A stretch of 64,000 nt of DNA from Hyphomicrobiales bacterium (GTDB lineage Bacteria; Pseudomonadota; Alphaproteobacteria; Rhizobiales; Aestuariivirgaceae): contig JADJVV010000001.1 of assembly GCA_016710435.1 (NCBI GenBank), forward strand, positions 3,060,501 to 3,124,500, given 5' to 3'. Positions 53,680-61,886 of this stretch are shown here, piece by piece. The notes beneath the pieces are model-generated. The model did not search any database. It had not been told where the DNA came from and was given only the letters and a program-made list of their open reading frames with translations. Made by a program: the position numbers and the translations under genes. How positions within the stretch are numbered: position 1 is the stretch's first letter; every line of letters begins with the position of its first letter.

Positions 53680-54873
53680 TTAACGAAAGAGAGGGTCGAG
53701 GTCAAACAGGCGCTTGTGCTGGTCCAGCGCAAATCGGTCGGTCATGCCCGCGAGGAAATCGCACACCTGCCGGGCATACCGGCTCTGGTCGGAAATAGGC
53801 GCATCCTCACGCCAGTCCTTTGGCAGAAGTTTCTCGTCGTTCATATAGGCGGTGAACAGGTCGCGGATCACCCGCTGGGCTCGCGCCATGATGTCCATCA
53901 CCCGGTCATGCCGGTACATGGAGTGCGAAAGGAACTGCTGCAGGATCCGGTTGTTCTCCTTCATCTGTGCACTGAATGTCACCAGCGTCTCGCCCGCCGC
54001 GCGAATATCATCCGGGCTCTTGGGGCCGAGGCGCTTCAGGCTCTTTCGGCTGGTGGCGAGAACGTCGTTCACCATGGCGGAGATTACGCGGCGCACCGTC
54101 TCATGGACCACCCGCCCCTGTTCCAGGTCCGGATAGGCCTTCAGCACCTGCCCCAGCGCCTCCCCCACCAGCGGGATGTCGCCCAGGTCGATGATCTTGA
54201 ACAATCCCGCCCGCAAACCATCGTCGATGTCATGGGCATTGTAGGCAATGTCGTCGGAAATGGCTGCCGATTGTGCCTCCGCCGAAGCATGCTGGGACAG
54301 GCCCAGATCATGCACCTCGGCATATTCGATGATGGCGGGCGGCAACCCCTTTTCGCGGTACGGACCGAGCGCATGGCCCTCCGCATCGGTCAGAGGACCG
54401 TTGTGCTTCACCAGTCCTTCCAGTGTTTCCCAGGTCAGGTTCAAGCCGTCGAAGGCCGCATAGCGCCGCTCCAACCGCGTCACGATGCGGAGAGCCTGCG
54501 CGTTGTGGTCGAAGCCGCCATGCTCCACCATGAGAGCATCAAGCTCGCGTTCGCCAGCATGGCCAAAGGGCGTGTGTCCGAGGTCATGGGCCAGGGCGAG
54601 CGCCTCCGTCAGGTCCTCATCCAGGCCCAGTGCCCGCGAGATGGCCCGGGCGATCTGCGCAACTTCAATCGAATGGGTGAGGCGCGTCCGGTAGTGGTCA
54701 CCCTCGTGGTACACGAACACCTGCGTCTTGTGCTTCAGCCGCCGGAAGGCCGCCGAATGGATGATGCGGTCACGGTCGCGGGCAAAGTCCGAACGCGGCG
54801 GGGCCGGCGGTTCCGGCACCAGGCGGCCACGGCTCCGGGTGGAGTGGCAGGCATAGGGTTGCAGGTGGCTCAT
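53680..54873 (-). CDS. dgt: Deoxyguanosinetriphosphate triphosphohydrolase-like protein
   Basis: HD-domain dNTP triphosphohydrolase (397 aa) removing triphosphate from dNTPs. HD residues: TRLTHSIEVAQIAR, ALAHDLGHTPFGHAGERELD and DDIAYNAHDIDDGLRAGL; the N-terminal SRGRLVPEPPAPPRSDFARDRDRIIHSAAFRRLKHKTQVF is the family's nucleotide-facing start. I use the ATG at 54873 (MSHLQPYACH); a GTG at 54882 is also possible. It is divergent from erpA with 57 bases between starts. Confidence 0.92.
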   Translation of the reverse strand: MSHLQPYACHSTRSRGRLVPEPPAPPRSDFARDRDRIIHSAAFRRLKHKTQVFVYHEGDHYRTRLTHSIEVAQIARAISRALGLDEDLTEALALAHDLGHTPFGHAGERELDALMVEHGGFDHNAQALRIVTRLERRYAAFDGLNLTWETLEGLVKHNGPLTDAEGHALGPYREKGLPPAIIEYAEVHDLGLSQHASAEAQSAAISDDIAYNAHDIDDGLRAGLFKIIDLGDIPLVGEALGQVLKAYPDLEQGRVVHETVRRVISAMVNDVLATSRKSLKRLGPKSPDDIRAAGETLVTFSAQMKENNRILQQFLSHSMYRHDRVMDIMARAQRVIRDLFTAYMNDEKLLPKDWREDAPISDQSRYARQVCDFLAGMTDRFALDQHKRLFDLDPLFR

Positions 54874-54930
54874 GGACACCACATCCCTGCCGTTCTTGAC
54901 AAATGCCCCGCCAAACCCAAAATCCCTTGC

Positions 54931-55254
54931 ATGACCGTACCCGCCCTTACCGTAACTCCGGCCGCCGCAAAACGCATTCTTGAGATTGCACCCCAACACG
55001 GCGCACTCCGCATTGCCGTCAATGGCGGCGGCTGCTCAGGGTTCCAATACGAATTCAAGCTCGACTCAGACCGCGTCGATGACGACACGGCCTTCGAACG
55101 CGACGGCGCAACCGTGCTGGTGGACAGCATGTCCCTGGGCTTCATGGATGGCGCCACGGTGGATTTCGTGGACGATCTCATGGGCCAATCTTTCCGCGTG
55201 CAGAACCCCCAGGCCAAATCCTCCTGCGGCTGCGGCACGAGCTTTTCACTCTAG
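54931..55254 (+). CDS. erpA: A-type iron-sulfur cluster insertion protein (ErpA/IscA family)
   Basis: A 107-residue Fe-S carrier delivering clusters to target enzymes. Three conserved cysteines: NGGGCSGFQYEFKL and SSCGCGTSFSL at the C-terminus; body VTPAAAKRILEIAPQ. The ATG at 54931 gives the conserved start; the same frame is open far upstream inside dgt's opposite strand. Divergent from dgt, an arrangement conserved in Hyphomicrobiales. Whether it is the ErpA, SufA or IscA type cannot be settled by eye. Confidence 0.93.
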   Translation: MTVPALTVTPAAAKRILEIAPQHGALRIAVNGGGCSGFQYEFKLDSDRVDDDTAFERDGATVLVDSMSLGFMDGATVDFVDDLMGQSFRVQNPQAKSSCGCGTSFSL

Positions 55255-55389
55255 GCGCTGACGCCCCCCGGCAAGGTGGAGTCTACTCCGGCCACCACCC
55301 GTCGACCGCCGCCACCAACGCCCTCTCGGCACCACGACCCCACTCCTTCCGTCACCGCGACGACAGGACGGGGAACAAATGGTTTTCCC

Positions 55390-55866
55390 CTACTTCTTTT
55401 TCTTCTTCAGCGCCGCCACGGCACGGAGCGCGTTGATTGAGCCCAGGCAGGCGGAGGCGGCTTCGCGACCTTTGTTGAAATCATCGTCCTTGGCGCGGCG
55501 CTCCGCCTGTTCCGCCGTGTAGGTGGTGATGACGCCGAAGGCGATCGGAACGCCACAGTTGAGGTTGGCCATCATCGTTCCGTGGGTGGCGGCGAGGCTG
55601 ATGTATTCGAAATGCGCCGTCTCGCCCTTGATCACGCAGCCGAGGATGATGACACCATCGAACCTGCCGGTGCGCCCCAGCTTCTCCGCCACCAGCGGCA
55701 ACTCGAAAGCCCCCGGCACCGAAAACACGTGGGCATCGTCAACGTCGATCTGGTGTTCCGCCAGAAACCCGCGCGCCCCCCGCACCAGTCCATGTGTCAC
55801 CACTTCGTTGAATTCGCTGACCACAATGGCGATCACCGGGGTCTTGTTCTTCTTCGCCTTGCTCAT
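55390..55866 (-). CDS. ribH: 6,7-dimethyl-8-ribityllumazine synthase
   Basis: Condenses 5-amino-6-ribitylaminouracil with dihydroxybutanone phosphate in riboflavin synthesis; 158 aa. IAIVVSEFNEVVTHGLVRGA, VPGAFELPLVAEKLGRTG, GCVIKGETAHFEYIS and the catalytic histidine, then IAFGVITTYTAEQAERRA. Starts at the ATG 55866 with AAAAGGAGCG upstream. Ends in a Lys-rich tail (KKKKK). Last gene of the FMN-riboswitch-controlled operon; nusB, often next, is not here. Confidence 0.97.
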   Translation of the reverse strand: MSKAKKNKTPVIAIVVSEFNEVVTHGLVRGARGFLAEHQIDVDDAHVFSVPGAFELPLVAEKLGRTGRFDGVIILGCVIKGETAHFEYISLAATHGTMMANLNCGVPIAFGVITTYTAEQAERRAKDDDFNKGREAASACLGSINALRAVAALKKKKK

Positions 55867-55879
55867 GGAGCGCTCCTTT

Positions 55880-56515
55880 TCAGATGCTGAGGGCATGGCC
55901 AAATTTGTCCCGCTTGGCCGCCAGATATTTGATGTTGTGAGGATTGGGCGCGATGAGGATGGCGCGCACCGCCGCAATGGCAATGCCGTGGTCTTGCAGC
56001 GCCATTGCCTTGGCGGGATTGTTGCTGAGCAACTCCACCCGCGTCATGCCGAGCGTTTCAAGAATGCGCGCGGCAATGGCGAAGTCGCGGCCATCGGCCG
56101 TAAAGCCCAGGGCGAGATTGGCTTCGACCGTGTCCATCCCCTTGTCCTGCAAGGCATAGGCGCGGATCTTGTTGGCAAGACCGATGCCCCGGCCTTCATG
56201 GCCACGCAGATAGATCACCGCTCCACCGTTGCTCTTGTCCACCTGCGCAATCGCCTCCTGCAATTGCGGGCCGCAATCGCAGCGCAAGGAACCGAATGCT
56301 TCGCCCGTCAGGCATTCCGAATGAATGCGCACCAGCGGCACGCCTGATGTGACCGGCTTCACCAGCGCCACATGCTCCACGCCCGTGGTGGTGTCCCGGT
56401 AGGCGCGCATTTCCAGCTCGCCATCGGAATAGGCCGACGGCATGCGGGCGCGCGCGATTTCAATGACGCCCGTCGCGGGCGCTGTGTCTCTCATGAGGGA
56501 CGATAAGGCTGACAT
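55880..56515 (-). CDS. ribA: GTP cyclohydrolase II
   Basis: First step of riboflavin synthesis (opens GTP); 211 aa. Zinc cysteines in SECLTGEAFGSLRCDCGPQLQEA and the nucleotide-binding LRGHEGRGIGLANKIRAYALQD, then NPAKAMAL. It is monofunctional: the RibB (DHBP synthase) domain of the common RibBA fusion is absent. The ATG at 56515 has GGAGAGG 2-9 bases upstream and overlaps ribE's end by 25 bases; the ATG at 56494 (ATGA overlap with ribE) is an alternative. RibH follows after 13 bases. Confidence 0.95.
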   Translation of the reverse strand: MSALSSLMRDTAPATGVIEIARARMPSAYSDGELEMRAYRDTTTGVEHVALVKPVTSGVPLVRIHSECLTGEAFGSLRCDCGPQLQEAIAQVDKSNGGAVIYLRGHEGRGIGLANKIRAYALQDKGMDTVEANLALGFTADGRDFAIAARILETLGMTRVELLSNNPAKAMALQDHGIAIAAVRAILIAPNPHNIKYLAAKRDKFGHALSI

Positions 56516-57102
56516 AACCTCTCCACGTATTTGGCGATCACATCGACCTCGACATTCACATCGTCGCCGGGCGAAAGGTCGCTCAGGTTTGTATGGCTCC
56601 ACGTATGGGGAATGATGGTGATTCCGATCCGCGTCTGCGCCGGATCGTCGTTCTCCACGCTGTTCAGTGTGAGGCTGATGCCATTGAGCGCAATCGATCC
56701 CTTCTCCACGCAATAGCGAGCCAGATCAGGCGACATGGCGAACACCAGCTTGAAGGCCTCCGCATCCGGCATGATGGATTCAAGTGTCGCCAGACCATCC
56801 ACATGACCCTGCACCAGGTGACCGGAGAGCCGCGTTTCCAGCTTTACCGCGCGTTCAAGGTTCACGTGCCCGAGGGCCTGCAAGTCACCGAGGTTGCTCC
56901 GCGCCATAGTCTCGCGGCTCACGAAGAAGGTGGCGGAGCCCTTGCTGTTGAAGCGCACGACGGTAAGGCACACGCCGTTCACGGCAATGCTTTCGCCCAG
57001 TTCCAGCCCGTCGAAACCGGTGGCGATTTCCAGCACCAGCGTGCCGTCTTCCTCCGAAACGGAGTGCACGGTGGCGAGCTTCTCGATGATTCCCGAAAAC
57101 AT
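56491..57102 (-). CDS. ribE: Riboflavin synthase (alpha subunit)
   Basis: Dismutates lumazine to riboflavin; 203 aa with two lumazine-binding barrels: MFSGIIEKLATVHSVSEEDG, ESIAVNGVCLTVV, and repeat two LSGHLVQGHVDGLATLESI, KGSIALNGISLTLNSVE. Start ATG 57102. Lies 17 bases after ribD and overlaps ribA. No sign of truncation. Confidence 0.96.
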   Translation of the reverse strand: MFSGIIEKLATVHSVSEEDGTLVLEIATGFDGLELGESIAVNGVCLTVVRFNSKGSATFFVSRETMARSNLGDLQALGHVNLERAVKLETRLSGHLVQGHVDGLATLESIMPDAEAFKLVFAMSPDLARYCVEKGSIALNGISLTLNSVENDDPAQTRIGITIIPHTWSHTNLSDLSPGDDVNVEVDVIAKYVERLCQPYRPS

Positions 57103-57119
57103 GGTGTCGTTCCTGTCTC

Positions 57120-58103
57120 CTAACGGCCCCGCAGCCGGCGCTCGATGGCATCGCGCCCTGCACCGCCTGTGGATTTCTGGATGATGATGTGTTCGTCCCA
57201 ATGGGTGGACTGAAGGACATGCGCCGTCACCGCCGGGCCGGCCTCCACCAGCACCTCCACGGCGCCCGCGGCGGCCGCGCTTTTCAGCGCATCGGACAAG
57301 GTAGGGCTTCGGCGCGCACGAAACCCGCGCGCCGCGGCGGCGGCGAGATAACTCTCCGGCACCCGCCCACGGCGGTCGAGGATGAGAAGGTCGCGGATCT
57401 TGCCGGGGTGATCGCTGACGCGCCGCACGGTGAATTCCGGCGCATCGGCCAGAACCGTGCCAGAACCGGTGATGATGGCATCGGCACGCTTCCGCAACTC
57501 GTGGGCAAATAGCAGCGATGCCGACGACGTGAAGGTCTTCTGCCCCGGTGGCGGGATCATGGAGCCCTTCGCATCCAGGGCCTGCTTCACCGTCACCCAG
57601 GGAATGCCACTGCGCATGCGCTTGGCAAAGGGTGTGACGAGTTCCTCCGCCCGTGCGGCGATTTTGCTGTCGATCTCCTTGATCCAGTGCACCTCAAGCC
57701 CCGCCTCCGCCAGCCGCCGCGCCCCGCCGCCCTTCACCGCCGTATTGGGATCAGCGGCGCCGATCCACACATGGCGGATGGGCGTGGCGAGGATGGCATC
57801 GCAGCACGGTGGCGTGCGGCCGGTGTGGTTGCACGGCTCCAGCGTCACGATGATGGTATGAGCGCGCGCCGTGGTGCCCGACATGGCGCAAAGGGCCAGG
57901 GCCTGTGCCTCCGCATGGCCTTCCCCCGCCCGTTGGTGCGCCGCCACGGCAAGCTCACGGCCCTCCGCATCCAGCACGACGCAACCCACGGGCGGATTGG
58001 GCGACGTCGCCCCGCGATAGGCTTCCGCCGCCGCGAGCGCGCGCGCAAAGGCGCCCGCGATCACGTCCGCTTCCAGTCCGGTGTTTTTGTCGAGGCTCAA
58101 CAT
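57120..58103 (-). CDS. ribD: Bifunctional pyrimidine deaminase/reductase RibD
   Basis: Steps two and three of riboflavin synthesis; 327 aa. Deaminase domain with zinc motif GEGHAEAQALALC and LEPCNHTGRTPPCCDAIL (H-A-E and PCxxxxxxPxC), reductase domain from about 150 (IPWVTVKQALDAKGSMIPP, ADAIITGSGTVLADAPEFTVR, EVLVEAGPAVTAHVL). The ATG at 58103 is the conserved start. It is the first gene after the FMN riboswitch (about 100 bases upstream). Confidence 0.96.
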   Translation of the reverse strand: MLSLDKNTGLEADVIAGAFARALAAAEAYRGATSPNPPVGCVVLDAEGRELAVAAHQRAGEGHAEAQALALCAMSGTTARAHTIIVTLEPCNHTGRTPPCCDAILATPIRHVWIGAADPNTAVKGGGARRLAEAGLEVHWIKEIDSKIAARAEELVTPFAKRMRSGIPWVTVKQALDAKGSMIPPPGQKTFTSSASLLFAHELRKRADAIITGSGTVLADAPEFTVRRVSDHPGKIRDLLILDRRGRVPESYLAAAAARGFRARRSPTLSDALKSAAAAGAVEVLVEAGPAVTAHVLQSTHWDEHIIIQKSTGGAGRDAIERRLRGR

Positions 58104-58202
58104 GCGCCTGCTCGGTTTTCGACTCGTCCTTTGACGGCGTAACCAGGGCGCAACGGCAAATGCCCTCCCGGCCCCTCGCAGGAACCGGCACGGCATTGCA
58201 GT

Positions 58203-58355
58203 GTTCTCTTCCATCCGGACTATACCGTCGGCCCCGGAGTCACACCGGGTCTGCTGACATTGCCATGTATCGGGAGATACACAGGCAACCGCTCGCGGGC
58301 TTTCGGCCGAAACCGATTTACCGCCGGTGGGGAATTGCACCCCGCCCTGAGAACG
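58203..58355 (-). promoter_or_regulatory. FMN riboswitch (RFN element) upstream of ribD
   Basis: On the minus strand the RFN consensus is easy to follow: AGGGCGGGGTGCAATTCCCC, ACCGGCGGTAAAT, AGCCCGCGAGCG, GTCAGCAGACCCGGTG, GACTCCGGGGCCGACGGTA, TAGTCCGGATGGAAGAGA. It ends about 100 bases before the ribD start and should repress the operon when FMN is plentiful. The segment at 58280-58300 (TGTATCTCCCGATACA) is the variable P3-type hairpin. This accounts for most of the 325-base gap between glmS and ribD. Confidence 0.93.
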
Positions 58356-58428
58356 AACGTCTGTTATTCACAAACAGCGCTTATTTAGTCCCCCCGCGCC
58401 GAAACGCAAGGGTGCTGACGATCACGTG

Positions 58429-60255
58429 TTATTCAACCGTGACGCTCTTCGCCAGGTTGCGCGGCTGGTCCACGTCGGTGCCCATCTGCACGGCGGCGTG
58501 ATAGGCCAGCAGCTGCACCGGCAGCGCATAGACGAGCGGATTGATGAAGGGGTGCATCTTCGGCATGGTGATGCAGTGGAAGGTCTTGCCGGCGTTGTTG
58601 CGGCAACCCGCATCATCCGTCATCAGCACGATCCGGCCGCCGCGCGCCGCCACTTCCTCCATGTTGGAGATGCTCTTTTCGTAGAGGTCGTCGTGCGGCG
58701 CCAGCACCAGCACCGGCACATTCTCGTCGATCAGCGCGATTGGCCCGTGCTTCAGTTCACCCGCCGCATAACCTTCCGCGTGTATATAGCTGATTTCCTT
58801 CAGTTTCAGCGCCCCTTCCATGGCGATGGGATACATGATCCCACGGCCCAGGAACAGAACGTCCCGAGACCCGGCAATATCCTTCGCCACGGCGGCGATG
58901 TGCTTCTCCTGATGCAGCACCTCTGCCATGTGGCGCGGCGCCTCCAGCAATGCGCCCACCAGTTCCTGTTCCTTTTCAGGAGGCAGATGGCCGCGCTGCT
59001 TTGCCGCCACAAGCGCAAGTGCTGCAAGGGCGGAAAGCTGGCAGGTGAAGGCCTTGGTGGAGGCCACGCCGATTTCCGGTCCGGCATAGGTGCGCACCAC
59101 CATCTCGCATTCCCGGGCGATGGTGGATTCAGGCACGTTCACCACGGCCAGCGTGTGTTGCCCCTGAGACTTGGAATAGCGCAAGGCCGCCAGCGTATCC
59201 GCCGTCTCGCCCGATTGGGACACGACGATTGCCAGCCCGTTCTTGGCCAGCGGCGCTTCGCGGTAACGGAACTCCGAGGCGATATCGACATCGCACGGCA
59301 GTCGGGCGATACGCTCGAACCAATACTTCGCCGTCAGGCCGGCGTAGGAAGCGGTGCCGCAAGCCGTGATGGAAACCCGGTCCAGCTTGGAGAAATCAAA
59401 GGCCATGTTCTCCGGCATGCGCACGGCGCGGTTGGCGAAGTCGATGTATTCCGCCAGCGTGTGACCGACGACTTCCGGCTGCTCGGCAATTTCCTTGGCC
59501 ATGAAGTGGCGGTGGTTGCCCTTGTCCACCAGCATGGACGAGGCCTGGCTGAAGCTCATCGGCCGCACCACGGGCATGTTGTTGGAATCGAAAATCTTCA
59601 CCGAGCCGCGCGTCACCACGACCCAGTCGCCGTCTTCCAGATACGTCACCTTGTTGGTGAAGGGCGCAAGCGCAATGGCATCCGAGCCGAGATACATTTG
59701 CCCGTCGCCATGGCCGACCGCGAGCGGTGAGCCCTGGCGCGCGCCGATCAGGAGATCAGGCTCGCTCTTGAACAGGATGGCGAAGGCGAACGCACCATGG
59801 AGGCGCGGCAGCACGGCCTTGACCGAGTCCACCGGTGACTTCCCCTGCGCGCGCTGGTCGGCGATGGCATGCGCCACCACTTCGGTATCCGTCTGCGTCT
59901 GGAAGGTATGGCCCTTGGCGATCAGCTCTTCCTTCAATTCCCGGAAGTTTTCGATGATGCCGTTGTGCACGATGACCACGTCACCCGCCGTGTGCGGATG
60001 GGCGTTGGTCTCCGTCGCCGCACCATGCGTCGCCCAGCGTGTATGACCGATGCCGGAAAGCCCGGTCATCGGTTCCGAACGCAAGCGTTCCTCCAGGTTC
60101 TTCAGCTTGCCCGGCGCGCGGCGGCGCTCGATGCCGCCATTTTCCAGCGTCGCGACACCAGCCGAGTCATAGCCCCGGTATTCCAGGCGCCGAAGGGCTT
60201 CAACGATTGAAAGTGCCACGGGCTCCTTGCCCAGAATGCCGACAATGCCACACAT
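58429..60255 (-). CDS. glmS: Glutamine-fructose-6-phosphate aminotransferase (isomerizing)
   Basis: Makes glucosamine-6-phosphate for peptidoglycan and lipopolysaccharide; 608 aa. N-terminal glutaminase with catalytic Cys2 (MCGIVGILG, RRLEYRGYDSAG, GHTRWATHG), then two SIS domains (ITACGTASYAGL, VSQSGETADTLAALR; LGRGIMYPIAMEGALKLKEISY) and the C-terminal PRNLAKSVTVE. The frame is open upstream but AAGGAGCACTCC fixes ATG 60255. It follows glmU by 10 bases. No glmS ribozyme is visible, as expected outside Gram-positives. Confidence 0.98.
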   Translation of the reverse strand: MCGIVGILGKEPVALSIVEALRRLEYRGYDSAGVATLENGGIERRRAPGKLKNLEERLRSEPMTGLSGIGHTRWATHGAATETNAHPHTAGDVVIVHNGIIENFRELKEELIAKGHTFQTQTDTEVVAHAIADQRAQGKSPVDSVKAVLPRLHGAFAFAILFKSEPDLLIGARQGSPLAVGHGDGQMYLGSDAIALAPFTNKVTYLEDGDWVVVTRGSVKIFDSNNMPVVRPMSFSQASSMLVDKGNHRHFMAKEIAEQPEVVGHTLAEYIDFANRAVRMPENMAFDFSKLDRVSITACGTASYAGLTAKYWFERIARLPCDVDIASEFRYREAPLAKNGLAIVVSQSGETADTLAALRYSKSQGQHTLAVVNVPESTIARECEMVVRTYAGPEIGVASTKAFTCQLSALAALALVAAKQRGHLPPEKEQELVGALLEAPRHMAEVLHQEKHIAAVAKDIAGSRDVLFLGRGIMYPIAMEGALKLKEISYIHAEGYAAGELKHGPIALIDENVPVLVLAPHDDLYEKSISNMEEVAARGGRIVLMTDDAGCRNNAGKTFHCITMPKMHPFINPLVYALPVQLLAYHAAVQMGTDVDQPRNLAKSVTVE

Positions 60256-60265
60256 GGAGTGCTCC

Positions 60266-61621
60266 TTAACCCTTCGATTTTTGCAATTTGCGTGCCTGTT
60301 TGGCCGCACGGTAACGTTTTGCCCAGCCATCCTTAACGTCGAAGGCGGGTCGCCCGATCGCCAGTGCATCGGCGGGGACATCGGCGGAAACCACGGTTCC
60401 CGCAGCAATATTGGCGCCCGCGCCGACGCGCACCGGCGCCACAAGCGAACTGTTGGAACCGACGAAAACATTCTCGCCGATCTCGGTCAAATGCTTCTCG
60501 TACCCGTCGTAATTGCAGGTGATCGTCCCTGCTCCGATATTGGATCCCGCACCGACGACAGCGTCGCCGATGTAACTCAGGTGGTTCGCCTTGGCGCCCT
60601 TGCCGAGTTTCGCCTTCTTGATCTCGACGTAGTTACCCACGTGCACATTCTCGCCGAGTTCGGCGCCAGGCCTGAGCCGGGCGAACGGCCCGATGCGTGC
60701 GCCTCGCGCAATCTTCGCGCCCTCAATATGGCTGTTGGCGAGGATGTGAACATCATCACCGATCTGCACACCCGGTCCGAAAAACACGTTGGGCTCGATC
60801 ACCACATCGCGCCCCACTGCCGTGTCGGCAGAAAAATAGACCGTGGCCGGATCAACCAGCGTCGCACCATTCAGCATGGCCTTCTGCCGCAGGCGGCGCT
60901 GGAATTCGGCCTCGATGGCAGCAAGTTGCACGCGGTCGTTCACACCTGCCGTATCGGCTTCCGGACACAGGCTGATGGCGCAGGCCTGCCCCGCTTCATG
61001 CATCAGTTCCACCACATCGGTGAGATAGAGTTCGCCTTGCGCATTGGCGGGCGAGAGCTTGTGCAGCATCGGCCACAGGTGATGTGAGCCGATGGCAATG
61101 ACGCCGGAATTGCACAGGTCGATGGCACGCTCCGCTTCGCTCGCATCCTTCTGCTCGCGTATGGCTATGAGGCGGTCGCTCTGCAGGATGAGACGGCCGT
61201 AGCCGAACGGATTGACGGCCTTGAAACCCATCACGGCCATGCGCGCGCCGGCATCCTTCACGGCGACAAGATCAAGCAGCGCCTGTGGCTGCACCAGCGG
61301 TGCATCGCCATAAAGCACCAGCACCGTGCCGGTGAAATCCTTCAGCGCCTGTTCTGCCATCATCACGGCATGGCCCGTGCCACGGCGTTCGCCCTGTTCG
61401 GCGAAACGCACATCGGGCACGATGGCGGCGCTCTCCTTCTTCACGGCGTCCTGCGCGGGCCCGTGCACGACAACGATATGCTTCGGCCCCACGGCCTTCG
61501 CGGCATGCAGCACATGGCCCAGAAGGCTCCGCCCCGCCGCGCGGTGCAAGACCTTCGGGATATCCGATTTCATGCGGGTCCCCATTCCCGCGGCAAGTAT
61601 GACGACTGCTAATCCAGACAT
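60266..61621 (-). CDS. glmU: Bifunctional GlmU (UDP-GlcNAc pyrophosphorylase / GlcN-1-P acetyltransferase)
   Basis: Makes UDP-GlcNAc; 451 aa. N-terminal uridyltransferase (VILAAGMGTRMKSDIPKVLHRAAG, VLYGDAPLV, RGTGHAVMMAEQAL) and C-terminal left-handed beta-helix acetyltransferase (hexapeptide repeats about 255-400; NAVEIKKAKLGKGAKANHL-type segment, GAGTITCNYDGYEKH). Short basic C-terminal tail. glmU-glmS on one transcript gives successive steps. Promoter region at 61622-61797 is shared with the divergent tRNA-Lys. Confidence 0.97.
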   Translation of the reverse strand: MSGLAVVILAAGMGTRMKSDIPKVLHRAAGRSLLGHVLHAAKAVGPKHIVVVHGPAQDAVKKESAAIVPDVRFAEQGERRGTGHAVMMAEQALKDFTGTVLVLYGDAPLVQPQALLDLVAVKDAGARMAVMGFKAVNPFGYGRLILQSDRLIAIREQKDASEAERAIDLCNSGVIAIGSHHLWPMLHKLSPANAQGELYLTDVVELMHEAGQACAISLCPEADTAGVNDRVQLAAIEAEFQRRLRQKAMLNGATLVDPATVYFSADTAVGRDVVIEPNVFFGPGVQIGDDVHILANSHIEGAKIARGARIGPFARLRPGAELGENVHVGNYVEIKKAKLGKGAKANHLSYIGDAVVGAGSNIGAGTITCNYDGYEKHLTEIGENVFVGSNSSLVAPVRVGAGANIAAGTVVSADVPADALAIGRPAFDVKDGWAKRYRAAKQARKLQKSKG

Positions 61622-61737
61622 GTGTCCCCGTAGAACCCCCGTAAACCCGCGAGGGCGTGGCGCCCTGCAAGATTCGGCCCTACAGGAAACGGGTGATTAG
61701 TCCCTTAATTGTGGCATTTCTATCTGTGACGCACCGC

Positions 61738-61766
61738 TTGACCCTCCCGGTCCACACCCCTAGAAG
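61738..61766 (+). promoter_or_regulatory. Probable promoter of tRNA-Lys
   Basis: TTGACC (61738-61743), a 17-base spacer and TAGAAG (61761-61766), 31 bases before the tRNA. The -35 box and spacing match those in front of tRNA-Ser in the same window. Confidence 0.5.
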
Positions 61767-61797
61767 GACCCCGCGCGACGGGATTCCACACCCCGGG

Positions 61798-61872
61798 GGG
61801 CCGGTAGCTCAGGGGTAGAGCACGTGACTTTTAATCATGTGGTCGCGGGTTCGATTCCCGCCCGGCTCACCA
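61798..61872 (+). tRNA. tRNA-Lys (anticodon UUU)
   Basis: Acceptor stem GGGCCGG (61798-61804) pairs with CCGGCTC (61862-61868) including one G-U pair, discriminator A, CCA encoded at 61870-61872. Anticodon stem GTGA/TCAT with loop CTTTTAA gives TTT; T-arm GCGGG-TTCGATT-CCCGC is standard. It converges on the M20 gene, whose stop is 15 bases further on. Confidence 0.95.
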
Positions 61873-61886
61873 CTTTCACTCAACGT

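Noticed and set aside
55373..55394. Terminator at the end of ribH (GGGGAA...TTCCCC)
   Set aside because: Only a six-base stem overlapping the stop codon, and no T-tract follows on the minus strand.
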